Below, piece by piece: positions 6,833 through 15,320 of a DNA stretch of 64,000 bases. The stretch is from Pseudoalteromonas sp. XI10. GTDB taxonomy: Bacteria > Pseudomonadota > Gammaproteobacteria > Enterobacterales > Alteromonadaceae. Under the pieces are notes generated by a model. That model was not told the DNA's origin and made no database searches. It saw only the letters and a program-made list of their open reading frames with translations. The first letter of the stretch is position 1; each line of letters opens with the position of its first letter. The stretch is taken from the NCBI RefSeq assembly GCF_001469895.1, contig NZ_LOPY01000019.1, positions 1-64,000 on the forward strand, given 5' to 3'. Made by a program: the position numbers and the translations under genes.

Positions 6833-8147
6833 ATGTGTGGAAACATTATATCTCAAAGGGCTATATGAGCGTTTAATATTGCCTTCAGGAAATGTTGAAC
6901 ACAAATACTATGCTGGGAATACTGTAGTAATTGACAGTACTGATGCTAAGCAAAGTAAAACTTTATATACGCATAAGGACCATCTAGGCTCTGCCGTGAC
7001 GGTAACAGACTCGAATGGCAGCGTTATTCAGCACATAAACTATGATGCGTGGGGGAAACAAAATCGGTTCTATACTAGTAGCTCATTATTTTCTTTGTTG
7101 AATCAACAAAGCCCCGTGGAAAGTAAAGGTTATACAGGTCATAAAGAAATATCGGATTTAGGTATTATCCATATGAACGGTCGGATCTACGATCCAACCT
7201 TGGGTAGGTTTTTGCGGGCTGATCTGTTTATTCAAGCTTCGGGCAATTCGCAATCATATAACAGATACAGTTTTGTGCTGAATAACCCGCTGAGTTATAC
7301 AGATCCATCTGGATATTTTTTCAAGGCCCTTTTCAAAGCTATAGGCAAGAATAAATGGCTTTCATCGTTTATCAGTATTGCACTTAATTTCATACCCGGA
7401 TGCCAAGTATGGTGTAGTGCAGTATTTAATGCTGCCGTGACTTATGCTGTGACGGGGAGCTTGAAAGCCGCTGCTATCGGATTTGTTGCTTCTGCAATTA
7501 GTCCGGGAGGAATGAACCCCGGAGCCTTTATTGCGAGGGGAATTATAGGAGGGCTAGCAAATAAAGCCCTAGGGGCGAATTTTGGGCATGGTTTCATTGC
7601 GGCGGGTGCTGGAGGTGCCGCAGGTGGAATAGGTAATGTACCGTTAAGAATATTAGCTTCGGCAGTAATAGGAGGAACTGTTTCAAAAATAACGAAAAGT
7701 GAAGATGGCACTTCAATGAGTATTGTTGCAACAATTAGCGGTAGTGCTGAAATTAGCGCTGCAGATCTTGATTCTTATGTGTCTGCCATAGAATCACAAT
7801 GGACCGGGACATATTCAGATGATAATGGTAAACAGCTGTCATTAACTGTCGATCTACAAATAGTAGAGTCAGGTGGCGACATTTCAGTTTTAGCGTGTGC
7901 AAAGTGTGGCTATAGTTTAAACGAAAATAGACAACTTCGTCTTATACGTGGAATAGCGTTACAAGGAGGAAATAAAATGTGGTATAGCAAACAATACGGT
8001 GGGAAATATACAGCTGGTCACGAATTTGGCCACGTCCTTGGGTTCGACCATATTGGCACTAACCAACTAATGTCCTCAGGAGGCGGTGGTGGTTTAATTA
8101 GAAACCCTAGCTACTCGACTATAAAAACCTTGTCCGAGAATTACTAA
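6744..8147 (+). CDS. 5'-truncated Rhs protein with C-terminal metzincin-like toxin domain
   Basis: The open frame codes 467 aa, but residues 1-29 come from mobile element copy F and the TTG start has no clear ribosome site. It is a displaced Rhs C-terminal module. Residues 30-190 are the end of the Rhs core (HKDHLGSAVTVTDSNG, YDAWGKQ, GRIYDPTLGRFLRADLF, NNPLSYTDPSGY). Residues 190-320 are glycine- and alanine-rich linker. Residues about 325-467 form the toxin domain. HEFGHVLGFDH at 426-436 is a full HExxHxxGxxH zinc motif, followed by QLMSS, a plausible Met-turn, so a metzincin-type zinc peptidase is likely. The last base overlaps the immunity gene start. Expression from this orphan position is uncertain. 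Confidence 0.8.
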   Translation: MSSKEKSWEIIFNYTIRVLVRLLQKARPDPCVETLYLKGLYERLILPSGNVEHKYYAGNTVVIDSTDAKQSKTLYTHKDHLGSAVTVTDSNGSVIQHINYDAWGKQNRFYTSSSLFSLLNQQSPVESKGYTGHKEISDLGIIHMNGRIYDPTLGRFLRADLFIQASGNSQSYNRYSFVLNNPLSYTDPSGYFFKALFKAIGKNKWLSSFISIALNFIPGCQVWCSAVFNAAVTYAVTGSLKAAAIGFVASAISPGGMNPGAFIARGIIGGLANKALGANFGHGFIAAGAGGAAGGIGNVPLRILASAVIGGTVSKITKSEDGTSMSIVATISGSAEISAADLDSYVSAIESQWTGTYSDDNGKQLSLTVDLQIVESGGDISVLACAKCGYSLNENRQLRLIRGIALQGGNKMWYSKQYGGKYTAGHEFGHVLGFDHIGTNQLMSSGGGGGLIRNPSYSTIKTLSENY

Positions 8148-8698
8148 TGAAGCTAATAAATTTAATAAGTTATGTTGTTACTGTTAATTTACTTCTTGCA
8201 TCACCTATTACAAAAAGTAGTGAAAAAGAAGTTTTTGTAAAAAATATTGCACCATCACTGACAACTGACGGATGGTGCAAAGGGTATGAAATTTTTTCGT
8301 TCGAAAATAAAACTACGTTAGAAAAGAAAATTTATTCAGAATCATATTGTCGTAATAGCGAAGATAGTCAAGCAAAGGTTATTACGTTAGGACCTAGCAT
8401 ATCGGATGAGCAAGTAAATTATGCAATGAGCTTACTGATGGCATTAGGGGTAATAGAAGGTGGATTTAATCGCTCCAGCAATAAGATTGAATTTGATTTG
8501 TCTACCCTAGAAAGCAAGGAACCACTACAGTCTATGCATGAATTAAAACACATCCATGTTGAATTAAATCAACAATGTTTACTAAATAGACATTTTAATG
8601 TTTTCGCTAAGTTAGGAAACAAAACTCACCTAGTCGAAGTTATTACTAGTGGAAAAACAGTTAAGACTATTAAAACTGAAAGAGTTGCGATTGATTGA
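8147..8698 (+). CDS. Exported immunity candidate for the metzincin toxin
   Basis: The product is 183 aa. It starts MKLINLISYVVTVNLLLASP, a signal peptide, so the mature protein should be periplasmic. The ATG shares one base with the stop of the Rhs toxin fragment (TAATG), the tightest form of coupling. Three cysteines in the mature part could form a disulfide. No family is recognised. The pairing implies that it neutralises the zinc peptidase domain encoded just upstream, and its export suggests that the toxin would act in the periplasm. Both statements are inferences. Confidence 0.65.
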   Translation: MKLINLISYVVTVNLLLASPITKSSEKEVFVKNIAPSLTTDGWCKGYEIFSFENKTTLEKKIYSESYCRNSEDSQAKVITLGPSISDEQVNYAMSLLMALGVIEGGFNRSSNKIEFDLSTLESKEPLQSMHELKHIHVELNQQCLLNRHFNVFAKLGNKTHLVEVITSGKTVKTIKTERVAID

Positions 8699-8765
8699 CC
8701 CGTGGTTAATTTCGAATTGAAATAGTTGGAACAAATTTTAGTTATAAGGACAAGGAGGATAAACG

Positions 8766-8834
8766 TTGGAGAAAAGGACTAGATATGCAAGTTCACTGGA
8801 TGACCTGCTGCTAGGAGCTGTAACTGAGGTCTAA
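8766..8834 (+). CDS. Tiny ORF with a strong ribosome site (22 aa)
   Basis: AAGGAGG lies seven bases before a TTG that opens MEKRTRYASSLDDLLLGAVT then EV and a stop. The ribosome site is the best in the region, yet the frame is very short. It may be the start of a gene destroyed by rearrangement. Confidence 0.25.
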   Translation: MEKRTRYASSLDDLLLGAVTEV

Positions 8835-8934
8835 ACTTCTGGGGTCAGTAGAACCAATGGGGTCAGTAGTGTTGTTTACAAAATTATCGTCATAGTTTTT
8901 ACCAAATTATTTATCTGAGTTATGACGGGGATAA

Positions 8935-8962
8935 GAAAGGCAGCGGGAGCTGGTTTTCTTTT
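8935..8962 (+). terminator. Rho-independent terminator at the end of the Rhs locus
   Basis: GAAAGGCAGC and GCTGGTTTTC form a stem around GGGA and are followed by TTTTAT. It is a near copy of the terminator at 2243-2270. The stretch from 8699 to here holds only the tiny ORF above and two short GGGGTCAGTAG repeats. Confidence 0.6.
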
Positions 8963-9037
8963 ATCTGGCGTTTAACTTTTGAAGTTGGCGCTTCGCTTCC
9001 TTTGGTTTGGTGCCAAATCAGACAGACGCTGCTATAT

Positions 9038-9304
9038 CTATTCAGAGTCCAATTGATTAAAAAATGTTTCGCCATCAACAAGGTCATTTTCGTCTAGATT
9101 TTGAAAACGGTTTTTGACTAACGCAAGTTTTTCAATCTCATCGACATCGCAATCGAGGTGATCTTCGCATCGAAAGATAACTTTCTTGCGAATAGCGTTA
9201 GGTCTATCTGGTGATGGTGCAATTATCTCAGTTCTAATATCGACATGCTTTTTGCAGCAGGCCGAGCATTCGGCATTGTGAAAATCAATTTTGCTTGTCG
9301 GCAT
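9038..9304 (-). CDS. 88-aa cysteine-rich hypothetical protein
   Basis: The ATG at 9304 is preserved with GGAG seven bases upstream, so I prefer it to the TTG at 9316. The protein contains CSACCKKH near residue 14 and FRCEDHLDCD near residue 46, a set of cysteines and histidines that could bind zinc. It ends in an acidic segment. The family is not recognised. It sits convergent to the Rhs locus, and a copy of its last 13 codons is found at 2384-2425. It probably marks the original edge of the accessory region. Confidence 0.6.
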   Translation of the reverse strand: MPTSKIDFHNAECSACCKKHVDIRTEIIAPSPDRPNAIRKKVIFRCEDHLDCDVDEIEKLALVKNRFQNLDENDLVDGETFFNQLDSE

Positions 9305-9400
9305 TATTTGCTCCAACTTAGTAGTGGTTGATCGATGAAAACCCGCTTGGTGGCAAAGCTAATGGGCTAAAAGAAGCGATGAGCTTTATAACCCCCTAAT

Positions 9401-9529
9401 TTACTCTGGCGAAAATCCGTGGCGAAGCATTTCGAAATCGTCTAAATCGATAACAGCTCGTTTTCCGCGTCCCTTGAGAGCGTAGCAAGAGTTGCTTGCT
9501 GTTATTACCTGCTGAGCCTTAACATTCAT
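9401..9529 (-). CDS. Possible small protein, 42 aa
   Basis: The frame MNVKAQQVITASNSCYALKG continues to HGFSPE and a stop. It is short and has no strong ribosome site. The residue composition looks protein-like, and it could be the remnant of a longer gene. Treat it as tentative. Confidence 0.3.
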   Translation of the reverse strand: MNVKAQQVITASNSCYALKGRGKRAVIDLDDFEMLRHGFSPE

Positions 9530-9830
9530 AACTGTAACAATATACCAGTCTTTTACTGTGGTGTTTATAAGCTGAGCCTCACATTACTCGATAGCCTATG
9601 ATTGATCTTTTCATTCAACTCCAAACTAAACCCCCTCAAAAAAGTTAAAAATTTTTTCTTTACTCGCCTTTAACTAACTGCCCAAATCATAAGGGAAAAT
9701 TTTTAGCTGTGTGCCATTTAGGAAAATTCGGTATAAATGTTATGCAAATATTGCCTATAACACTATTGCGAACTATTACCGTTTAGATTAATATGCTGAC
9801 CATCAAGAGAAATGAGAGTGGTTTGCATTC
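9530..9830. other. Gene-free stretch upstream of bfd
   Basis: About 300 bases of A/T-rich sequence contain no convincing frame on either strand. The bfd promoter must lie here. I looked for a Fur-box palindrome and did not find a good one. Confidence 0.4.
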
Positions 9831-10025
9831 ATGTATATCTGTTTATGTCATGGTGTGACTGATAAAAAAATCGAACAAACAATTGATGATGGCGCTATGA
9901 CGATGCGCGATTTATCAAAAGAGCTGCAAGTGGGTAGCCAGTGCGGCAAGTGTTGTGGTTGTTGTAAAAAAATTCTTAATCGCAAACTGATCGAAATTGC
10001 AGATATCACTGAGCAAGTAGCTTAA
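9831..10025 (+). CDS. bfd: Bacterioferritin-associated ferredoxin
   Basis: The product is 64 aa, the normal length for Bfd, a [2Fe-2S] protein that donates electrons to bacterioferritin so that stored iron can be released. It starts MYICLCHGVTDKKIEQTIDD. The cluster ligands are Cys4, Cys6, Cys38 and Cys41 (CGKCCGCC). No bacterioferritin gene is adjacent. In relatives the gene is induced by iron limitation through Fur; no clear operator was seen here. It stands alone, between the edge of the Rhs region and a lipoprotein gene. Confidence 0.93.
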   Translation: MYICLCHGVTDKKIEQTIDDGAMTMRDLSKELQVGSQCGKCCGCCKKILNRKLIEIADITEQVA

Positions 10026-10183
10026 TTACTTGCTCTTAAGCATGCGTGCTTAACAATTTTTCCTTCGTTTAATTCTTCTAATTTATCCCCATACTTACGA
10101 GTTTTTATTTGCTTTTAACCCCTTCATTTATTAGGGTTATAACAAAGCAGATACGTGTATCACACGGTCATTGGTAGGAAGCC

Positions 10184-11716
10184 ATGATAATAGACTCTTC
10201 AAAATCACTTTTTTGTGCAGTACTCATTTTAATCACCGCGGGCTGTGCGCAGTTACCTTCACGAGAGTCCATTCAACCAAGCTATGCCATTGCAGCGGAT
10301 ACACCCAGTACCATAGGAGATGCAGTGGGTAATAATCATCCTGGGTTATCAGGGTTTTATCCTTTAGCAGATGGGGTCGATGCCTTTGTAGCTAGGTTGG
10401 CACTCATTGATTCTGCAGAGCACACCATTGATGTGCAGTACTATTTATACCACAGGCAGCAAACCACCATATTATTTACGGCCTTTTTATTAAAAGCCGC
10501 AGATAGGGGGGTAAGAATTCGCTTGTTGCTTGATGACTTATCGCAAGCCGACAGTGAGCTTGATTTAGCTGCACTGGCTGTTCACCCTAATATTGAAGTG
10601 CGATTATTTAATCCATTTCCTAACCGTCGTTTTAGAGCGCTTGGTTTTGTTACCAACTTTAGCCAGCTTTCACGACGCATGCATAACAAGAGCTTTATTG
10701 TTGATAATCGGATTTTTATCACTGGTGGGCGCAACATAGGCAATGCGTATTTCTCGGCTGAAGATCATTCTGAATTTATTGATTTAGATGTTATGAGTGT
10801 TGGCGAGATTGTGCCAGAGGCATCAAAAGCATTTGATTTATATTGGAATCATCAGCTGTCTTACCCTGTTGAAGATTTGCACGGTGAACGTGATGAGCAA
10901 TCACTTATTGATATCACTAACACCTTATCGACCTATGTTGAGCAGAATCAGCAGAGTAATTATGTTGAGCAGTTACGCGAAAGCGCCTTTGTAAAACGTT
11001 TATTGCACGATGAAATAGAATTCGATTGGCAAAAGTCTGTGTTGTTTTATGATCATCCCGATAAGGTGATGAACGACGTCAGTGAAAAATCGGCTAATAT
11101 GTCGCCAATGTTGTTTAAAGAAATGGGCGAGCCGAAACAAAAAGCAATTATTGTCTCGCCATATTTTATTCCTCGTGAGCAGGGCGTTAAATTACTGACC
11201 AATTGGGCAAAACAGGGCGTTGATGTCACTGTACTTACTAATTCTTTAGCAGCTACCGATGTATCCGCGGTGCATGCTGGTTATAAAAAGTACCGAGAAG
11301 ATCTCGTAAAAGGCGGGGTTAAGCTGTGGGAGTTAAAACCCAGTGACTTAATGGCCATTAAGCGCAAAGCGGGGCGTAAAGTAACAGGGTCATCACAAGC
11401 AAGTTTACACGCAAAAACCATGACCTTCGATGATGAAAAGATTTTTGTGGGCACCATGAACCTCGACCCTCGCTCGCTTGATTTAAATACAGAGATGGGC
11501 GTATTAATCGAAAGCGAAAAGCTTAGCCGTTTTTTGGCCCACTGGGTTGATACGCAAATGCCTGAATATGCCTGGAAAGTTGAGCTTAAAGATAATGACT
11601 TAGTGTGGCTCGACACAGTGAGTAATGAGCAGTTTGATGAAGAACCACAAACGTCTTCGTGGCGACGTTTTCAAGTGTGGTTTATTTCGTTATTCCCTAT
11701 CGAAGATGAGCTCTAA
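10184..11716 (+). CDS. Phospholipase D / cardiolipin synthase-like lipoprotein
   Basis: The 510-aa protein has two HKD motifs of the phospholipase D superfamily. The first is HNKSFIVDNRIFITGG with His167, Lys169 and Asp174. The second is HAKTMTFDDEKIFVGTMN starting at His409. The N-terminus (LFCAVLILITAGC) is a lipoprotein signal, so the enzyme is tethered in the envelope. The closest functional class is the ClsC/YmdC type of cardiolipin synthase, but the lipobox makes a secreted phosphodiesterase role possible. AGGAAG precedes the ATG. It is a single-gene unit closed by a terminator. Confidence 0.85.
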   Translation: MIIDSSKSLFCAVLILITAGCAQLPSRESIQPSYAIAADTPSTIGDAVGNNHPGLSGFYPLADGVDAFVARLALIDSAEHTIDVQYYLYHRQQTTILFTAFLLKAADRGVRIRLLLDDLSQADSELDLAALAVHPNIEVRLFNPFPNRRFRALGFVTNFSQLSRRMHNKSFIVDNRIFITGGRNIGNAYFSAEDHSEFIDLDVMSVGEIVPEASKAFDLYWNHQLSYPVEDLHGERDEQSLIDITNTLSTYVEQNQQSNYVEQLRESAFVKRLLHDEIEFDWQKSVLFYDHPDKVMNDVSEKSANMSPMLFKEMGEPKQKAIIVSPYFIPREQGVKLLTNWAKQGVDVTVLTNSLAATDVSAVHAGYKKYREDLVKGGVKLWELKPSDLMAIKRKAGRKVTGSSQASLHAKTMTFDDEKIFVGTMNLDPRSLDLNTEMGVLIESEKLSRFLAHWVDTQMPEYAWKVELKDNDLVWLDTVSNEQFDEEPQTSSWRRFQVWFISLFPIEDEL

Positions 11717-11740
11717 GCCATTCCTTAAGTATTTATACCT

Positions 11741-11770
11741 AAGCCCAACTTTTTAGTTGGGCTTTTTGTT
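11741..11770 (+). terminator. Rho-independent terminator after the PLD-like gene
   Basis: AGCCCAACT and AGTTGGGCT pair around a short T loop, followed by TTTTTGTTTT. Confidence 0.8.
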
Positions 11771-11892
11771 TTCAGCCTTTAGTTGTTAACCATTTCGGGA
11801 TAAAAAATGGCGTTTGAGCGTACACGTGTAAACCCATTGTATTCAAGTGCTTAGCGTGCAAAGAAAAAATAAATATAAAAAAATGTTAAAAA

Positions 11893-11909
11893 AACTGGTT
11901 GGACCAATT
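11893..11909 (+). promoter_or_regulatory. FadR-like operator, distal site
   Basis: AACTGGTTGGACCAATT differs from the FadR consensus (AACTGGTCNGACCNGTT) at only two positions. It lies 60-77 bases before the fadE start, where repression by FadR and release by long-chain acyl-CoA would be expected. Confidence 0.7.
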
Positions 11910-11948
11910 GATCTATTGCTCGTTTTATGACGTAATGTAGGTATTACT

Positions 11949-11965
11949 ATCTGGTCGGATGAGTT
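11949..11965 (+). promoter_or_regulatory. FadR-like operator, proximal site
   Basis: ATCTGGTCGGATGAGTT has a perfect left half and two changes in the right half. It overlaps the ribosome-binding region of fadE. With the upstream site it makes a tandem pair whose centres are 56 bases apart. Confidence 0.5.
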
Positions 11966-11969
11966 TATT

Positions 11970-14225
11970 ATGAGCTTACGTACAAAATTAAAAAAAGTAT
12001 TACCTAGTATTTCAATTACAGAACAAGAAGCGTTAGATGCGGGTGATGTTTGGTTAGAAGGTTCAATCTACCAAGGTAAACCTGATTTCGATGCACTTCG
12101 TGACGTGCCAGCAGCTAAGCTGAGCGCTGAAGAGCAAGCATTCTTAGATGGCCCAGTAAAAGAATTATTATCAATGATTGATGATTCTGAAATTCAAAAT
12201 GGTGTTCATCTTCCTGATTACATTCTTGATTTCTTGAAAAAAGAGCGTTTTTTCTCGCTTATCATTCCTAAATCATTCGGCGGTTTAGAATTCAGCCCTT
12301 ATGCAAACTCTACAATCGTTGCGACTATCGCGACTAAGAGTTCTGCGGTTGCGGTAACCGTGATGGTTCCTAACTCATTAGGCCCAGGTGAGCTATTACT
12401 TCACTTTGGTACTAAAGAGCAACAAGATCACTACTTACCACGTCTTGCAAATGGTCGTGATATTCCATGTTTCGCACTAACTAGTCCAGAAGCGGGTTCA
12501 GATGCGGGTGGTATTCCAGATATCGGTGTTGTTAAACGTGGTCAGTTCAATGGCGAAGAAGTTTTAGGTTTAGAAATTACCTGGGACAAACGCTACATCA
12601 CACTTGCGCCAATTGCGACAGTATTAGGTTTAGCATTTAAAGTAGTTGACCCTGATGGTTTACTAGGTGGCAAAGAAAACCTAGGTATTACCTGTGCGCT
12701 TATCCCTAAAGACCACCCAGGTGTTGAACTTGGTAATCGTCATGATCCTATGGGCATCCGTTTTTACAACGGTACGACTCGCGGTGAAAAAGTATTTGTA
12801 CCAATGGACTTCATCATTGGTGGTCAAAAGAACATCGGCCGTGGCTGGCAAATGCTGGTTAGCTGTTTAGGTGCAGGCCGTGGTATTTCGTTACCAGCAC
12901 TAGGTGTTAGCTCATCACAAGTAGCATTCAAAGGTGCTTCAGAGTACGCAGCAGTGCGTGAGCAGTTTGGTCTGGCGATTGGTCAATTCGAAGGTATCCA
13001 AGAGAAGCTTGCTGATATCGCAGGTAAAACTTACCTTCAAGAAGCAATGCGTGTATTAACAACAGAAGGTTTAGGCATGGGCTTAAAACCATCTGTAGTT
13101 ACTGCGATTGCTAAATACCACATGACAGAAATTGGTCGTAACGTGCTTGATTCAGCAATGGATATTCAAGCAGGTAAAGCAATTCAAAATGGTCCGCAAA
13201 ATACATTAGCAAGTGGATATGTTGCACAACCAATCGCAATCACGGTTGAAGGTGCAAACATTCTTACTCGTAACCTTATGATTTTTGGTCAAGGTGTAAT
13301 GCGTTGTCACCCTTACCTACAAACTATGGTTGAGTCTATCCACAGCGAAGACAAAAATGCAGATAAAGAATTCAACAGCATTTTACGTAAAACAGTGGGT
13401 TACAGCGTAGCTAACAGCTTACGAGCTTTCCGTTTAGGTGTATTACCGTTTACTGCCGGTGCTAAATCGTCACTACCAGAAGTACGTGAATACGAAAAAG
13501 CAGCGCACAAACTATCTGCAAAACTTGCAGTTTACGCTGACTTCTCGTTATTGGTACTGGGCGGCAAACTTAAGCAAGCAGAAATGTTATCTGCACGTTT
13601 AGGCGACGTAATGAGCTTCTTATACGCTGCTATGGCATCAATTAAATACTACGAGCAAAAAGTAGCAAGCAGTGAACGTGAGCAAGCTGCGCCTTACTTC
13701 CACTATGCGACTCGCTTTGCACTACAAAGCGCTGAAGAAGCATTGCATAAGTTCTTAGATAACTTCCCTGCAAGTGGTACTCGTAAGTTTATGCGTTTCA
13801 TTACGATGAATTACTCAATGAAAATGCCTAAGATCAGCGATGATTTAATCCGTGAACTTGCGACTCAAGCGCAAATGGATACCGCATTTAAAGCGCAAAT
13901 CACTCACTTGGTTAATCCAATTGAAGGTGATGGTCATTACATCAATGAGCAAGCGTACAAAGCGAAAATGGCATGCCTTGACTTACTTAAGAAAGTTAAA
14001 AAAGCACTGCGTGCTAAAACTATTAAGCCGGGCGTTCGTTTTGCAGAAACGCTTGATAATGCACTTGTTGCAAGTGTTATCAACGAAGAAGAGTATGCAA
14101 AACTGATTGATTACAACAAGAAGCGTGAAAAAGCGATTCGTGTTGATGAGTTCGACTTTGATATGAACTTACTGGATGACAATGCAAAGCCAGTTAACCC
14201 ACTTAAAAGTGTGGTAAACGAGTAA
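11970..14225 (+). CDS. fadE: Acyl-CoA dehydrogenase, FadE type
   Basis: The 751-aa protein catalyses the first step of fatty-acid beta-oxidation, oxidising acyl-CoA to 2-enoyl-CoA with FAD. It is longer than ordinary acyl-CoA dehydrogenases and has the C-terminal extension (DUF1974) typical of FadE. The dehydrogenase core occupies about residues 80-470, with FALTSPEAGSDAGGIPD in the flavin region and TVEGANILTRNLMIFGQG near residue 430. The C-terminal helical domain follows. No other beta-oxidation genes adjoin it. Two FadR-like boxes upstream suggest fatty-acid control. Confidence 0.92.
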   Translation: MSLRTKLKKVLPSISITEQEALDAGDVWLEGSIYQGKPDFDALRDVPAAKLSAEEQAFLDGPVKELLSMIDDSEIQNGVHLPDYILDFLKKERFFSLIIPKSFGGLEFSPYANSTIVATIATKSSAVAVTVMVPNSLGPGELLLHFGTKEQQDHYLPRLANGRDIPCFALTSPEAGSDAGGIPDIGVVKRGQFNGEEVLGLEITWDKRYITLAPIATVLGLAFKVVDPDGLLGGKENLGITCALIPKDHPGVELGNRHDPMGIRFYNGTTRGEKVFVPMDFIIGGQKNIGRGWQMLVSCLGAGRGISLPALGVSSSQVAFKGASEYAAVREQFGLAIGQFEGIQEKLADIAGKTYLQEAMRVLTTEGLGMGLKPSVVTAIAKYHMTEIGRNVLDSAMDIQAGKAIQNGPQNTLASGYVAQPIAITVEGANILTRNLMIFGQGVMRCHPYLQTMVESIHSEDKNADKEFNSILRKTVGYSVANSLRAFRLGVLPFTAGAKSSLPEVREYEKAAHKLSAKLAVYADFSLLVLGGKLKQAEMLSARLGDVMSFLYAAMASIKYYEQKVASSEREQAAPYFHYATRFALQSAEEALHKFLDNFPASGTRKFMRFITMNYSMKMPKISDDLIRELATQAQMDTAFKAQITHLVNPIEGDGHYINEQAYKAKMACLDLLKKVKKALRAKTIKPGVRFAETLDNALVASVINEEEYAKLIDYNKKREKAIRVDEFDFDMNLLDDNAKPVNPLKSVVNE

Positions 14226-14270
14226 TTCAACAATGCAAGTCCTGAGCAGTATTAGGACTTTATCTTCGAA

Positions 14271-14297
14271 AACCCGTGCTTAGCACGGGTTTTTTAT
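14271..14297 (+). terminator. Rho-independent terminator after fadE
   Basis: AACCCGTGC and GCACGGGTT pair around a TTA loop and are followed by a T run. A weaker stem, AGTCCT/AGGACT, lies just before it at about 14239-14259. Confidence 0.8.
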
Positions 14298-14370
14298 TGC
14301 CTATAGGCCGTTGTGCCAATAGACAATATCACCTACCATTGCCATCGGTTTATATAAATTACAGAGCGTT

Positions 14371-15318
14371 ATGGATCTTAGGCAATTCGTTACTTGTCAC
14401 TTTTCAAATATTACAGAGCTACAGCAAGCTGCATTAGTATGGAGTGGATGCGGTGAGATTATTCGTTGCCAAATGAATGGTGCTGCTGCGGTAATTAAAG
14501 CGATTGAAGTGCCTAGCCAGATCAATCATAGTCGTATAAAACAAAGTGATTTTGCGCTTGCCAGAAAGCGGCAATCTTACTTAGTCGAATTTAATTGGTA
14601 TAGGCATTACGCAGAGCAATTACCCCATGAAGCTGCGGCTATACACTGTATTGAGGCAATACAAGAGGGCAGTAAGCAAGCACTGCTATTTAGTGATTTC
14701 AGTGCACTTGGCTACCTGCAAGCAAGTGCTACACACAGCGACATTCAAGCAATTATAAGCTGGCTTGCACACTTTCATGCTTTTCATTTAGCAAGCTCTG
14801 CCGATGGCCTTTGGCCGCAAGGTAGTTACTGGCATTTAGCAACGCGGCCCGATGAGCTACAACGCATGAGCGATTTAAGCTTAAAAGCGCAGGCACACGC
14901 TATTGATATAGCGCTGAGTGAGTCACCTTATCAAACATTAATTCATGGTGATGCTAAGCTTGCCAATTTTGCGATTGCGCCACAAAACCAGCATGTTCTT
15001 GGCTATGATTTTCAATATGTTGGCAAGGGTGTTGGGGTGATTGATGTCATGTATTTTTTAGGCAGTTGCTTAAATGATACGGCATTAAAATCAGTTGCAG
15101 ATGACTATTTAAATCGCTATTTTGACACCCTCACACAGGCACTAAAACGTTATCAACCGAATGTAAACCCAGCGCATGTTGTTAGCAGTTGGCGAGCGCT
15201 TTGGTGTTACGCATGGAGCGATTTTTATCGCTTTTTAGCAGGTTGGAGCCCTGATCATGTAAAAATAAACGGCTACATGCAGCAGCAATTTGTAACTTAC
15301 TTAAAAATAAAGGATTAA
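14371..15318 (+). CDS. Aminoglycoside phosphotransferase-like small-molecule kinase
   Basis: The 315-aa protein has the protein-kinase-like fold signature of the APH/choline kinase/EcKinase group. The catalytic loop is HGDAKLANFAI near residue 191, followed by the metal-binding YDFQYVGKG near residue 212. The true substrate cannot be read from the sequence; a sugar, amine or sterol-like alcohol is possible. It is separated by only two bases from the oxidoreductase gene at 15321, so the two form an operon and probably act on related compounds. Confidence 0.75.
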   Translation: MDLRQFVTCHFSNITELQQAALVWSGCGEIIRCQMNGAAAVIKAIEVPSQINHSRIKQSDFALARKRQSYLVEFNWYRHYAEQLPHEAAAIHCIEAIQEGSKQALLFSDFSALGYLQASATHSDIQAIISWLAHFHAFHLASSADGLWPQGSYWHLATRPDELQRMSDLSLKAQAHAIDIALSESPYQTLIHGDAKLANFAIAPQNQHVLGYDFQYVGKGVGVIDVMYFLGSCLNDTALKSVADDYLNRYFDTLTQALKRYQPNVNPAHVVSSWRALWCYAWSDFYRFLAGWSPDHVKINGYMQQQFVTYLKIKD

Positions 15319-15320
15319 TA

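Noticed and set aside
7442..7711. Open frame on the minus strand inside the Rhs gene
   Set aside because: It is a shadow of the glycine/alanine-rich linker, with low-complexity proline and alanine content and no ribosome site.
9780..9830. Possible Fur box before bfd
   Set aside because: AATGAGAGTGGTTTGCATTC has only partial symmetry and too few matches to the Fur consensus.
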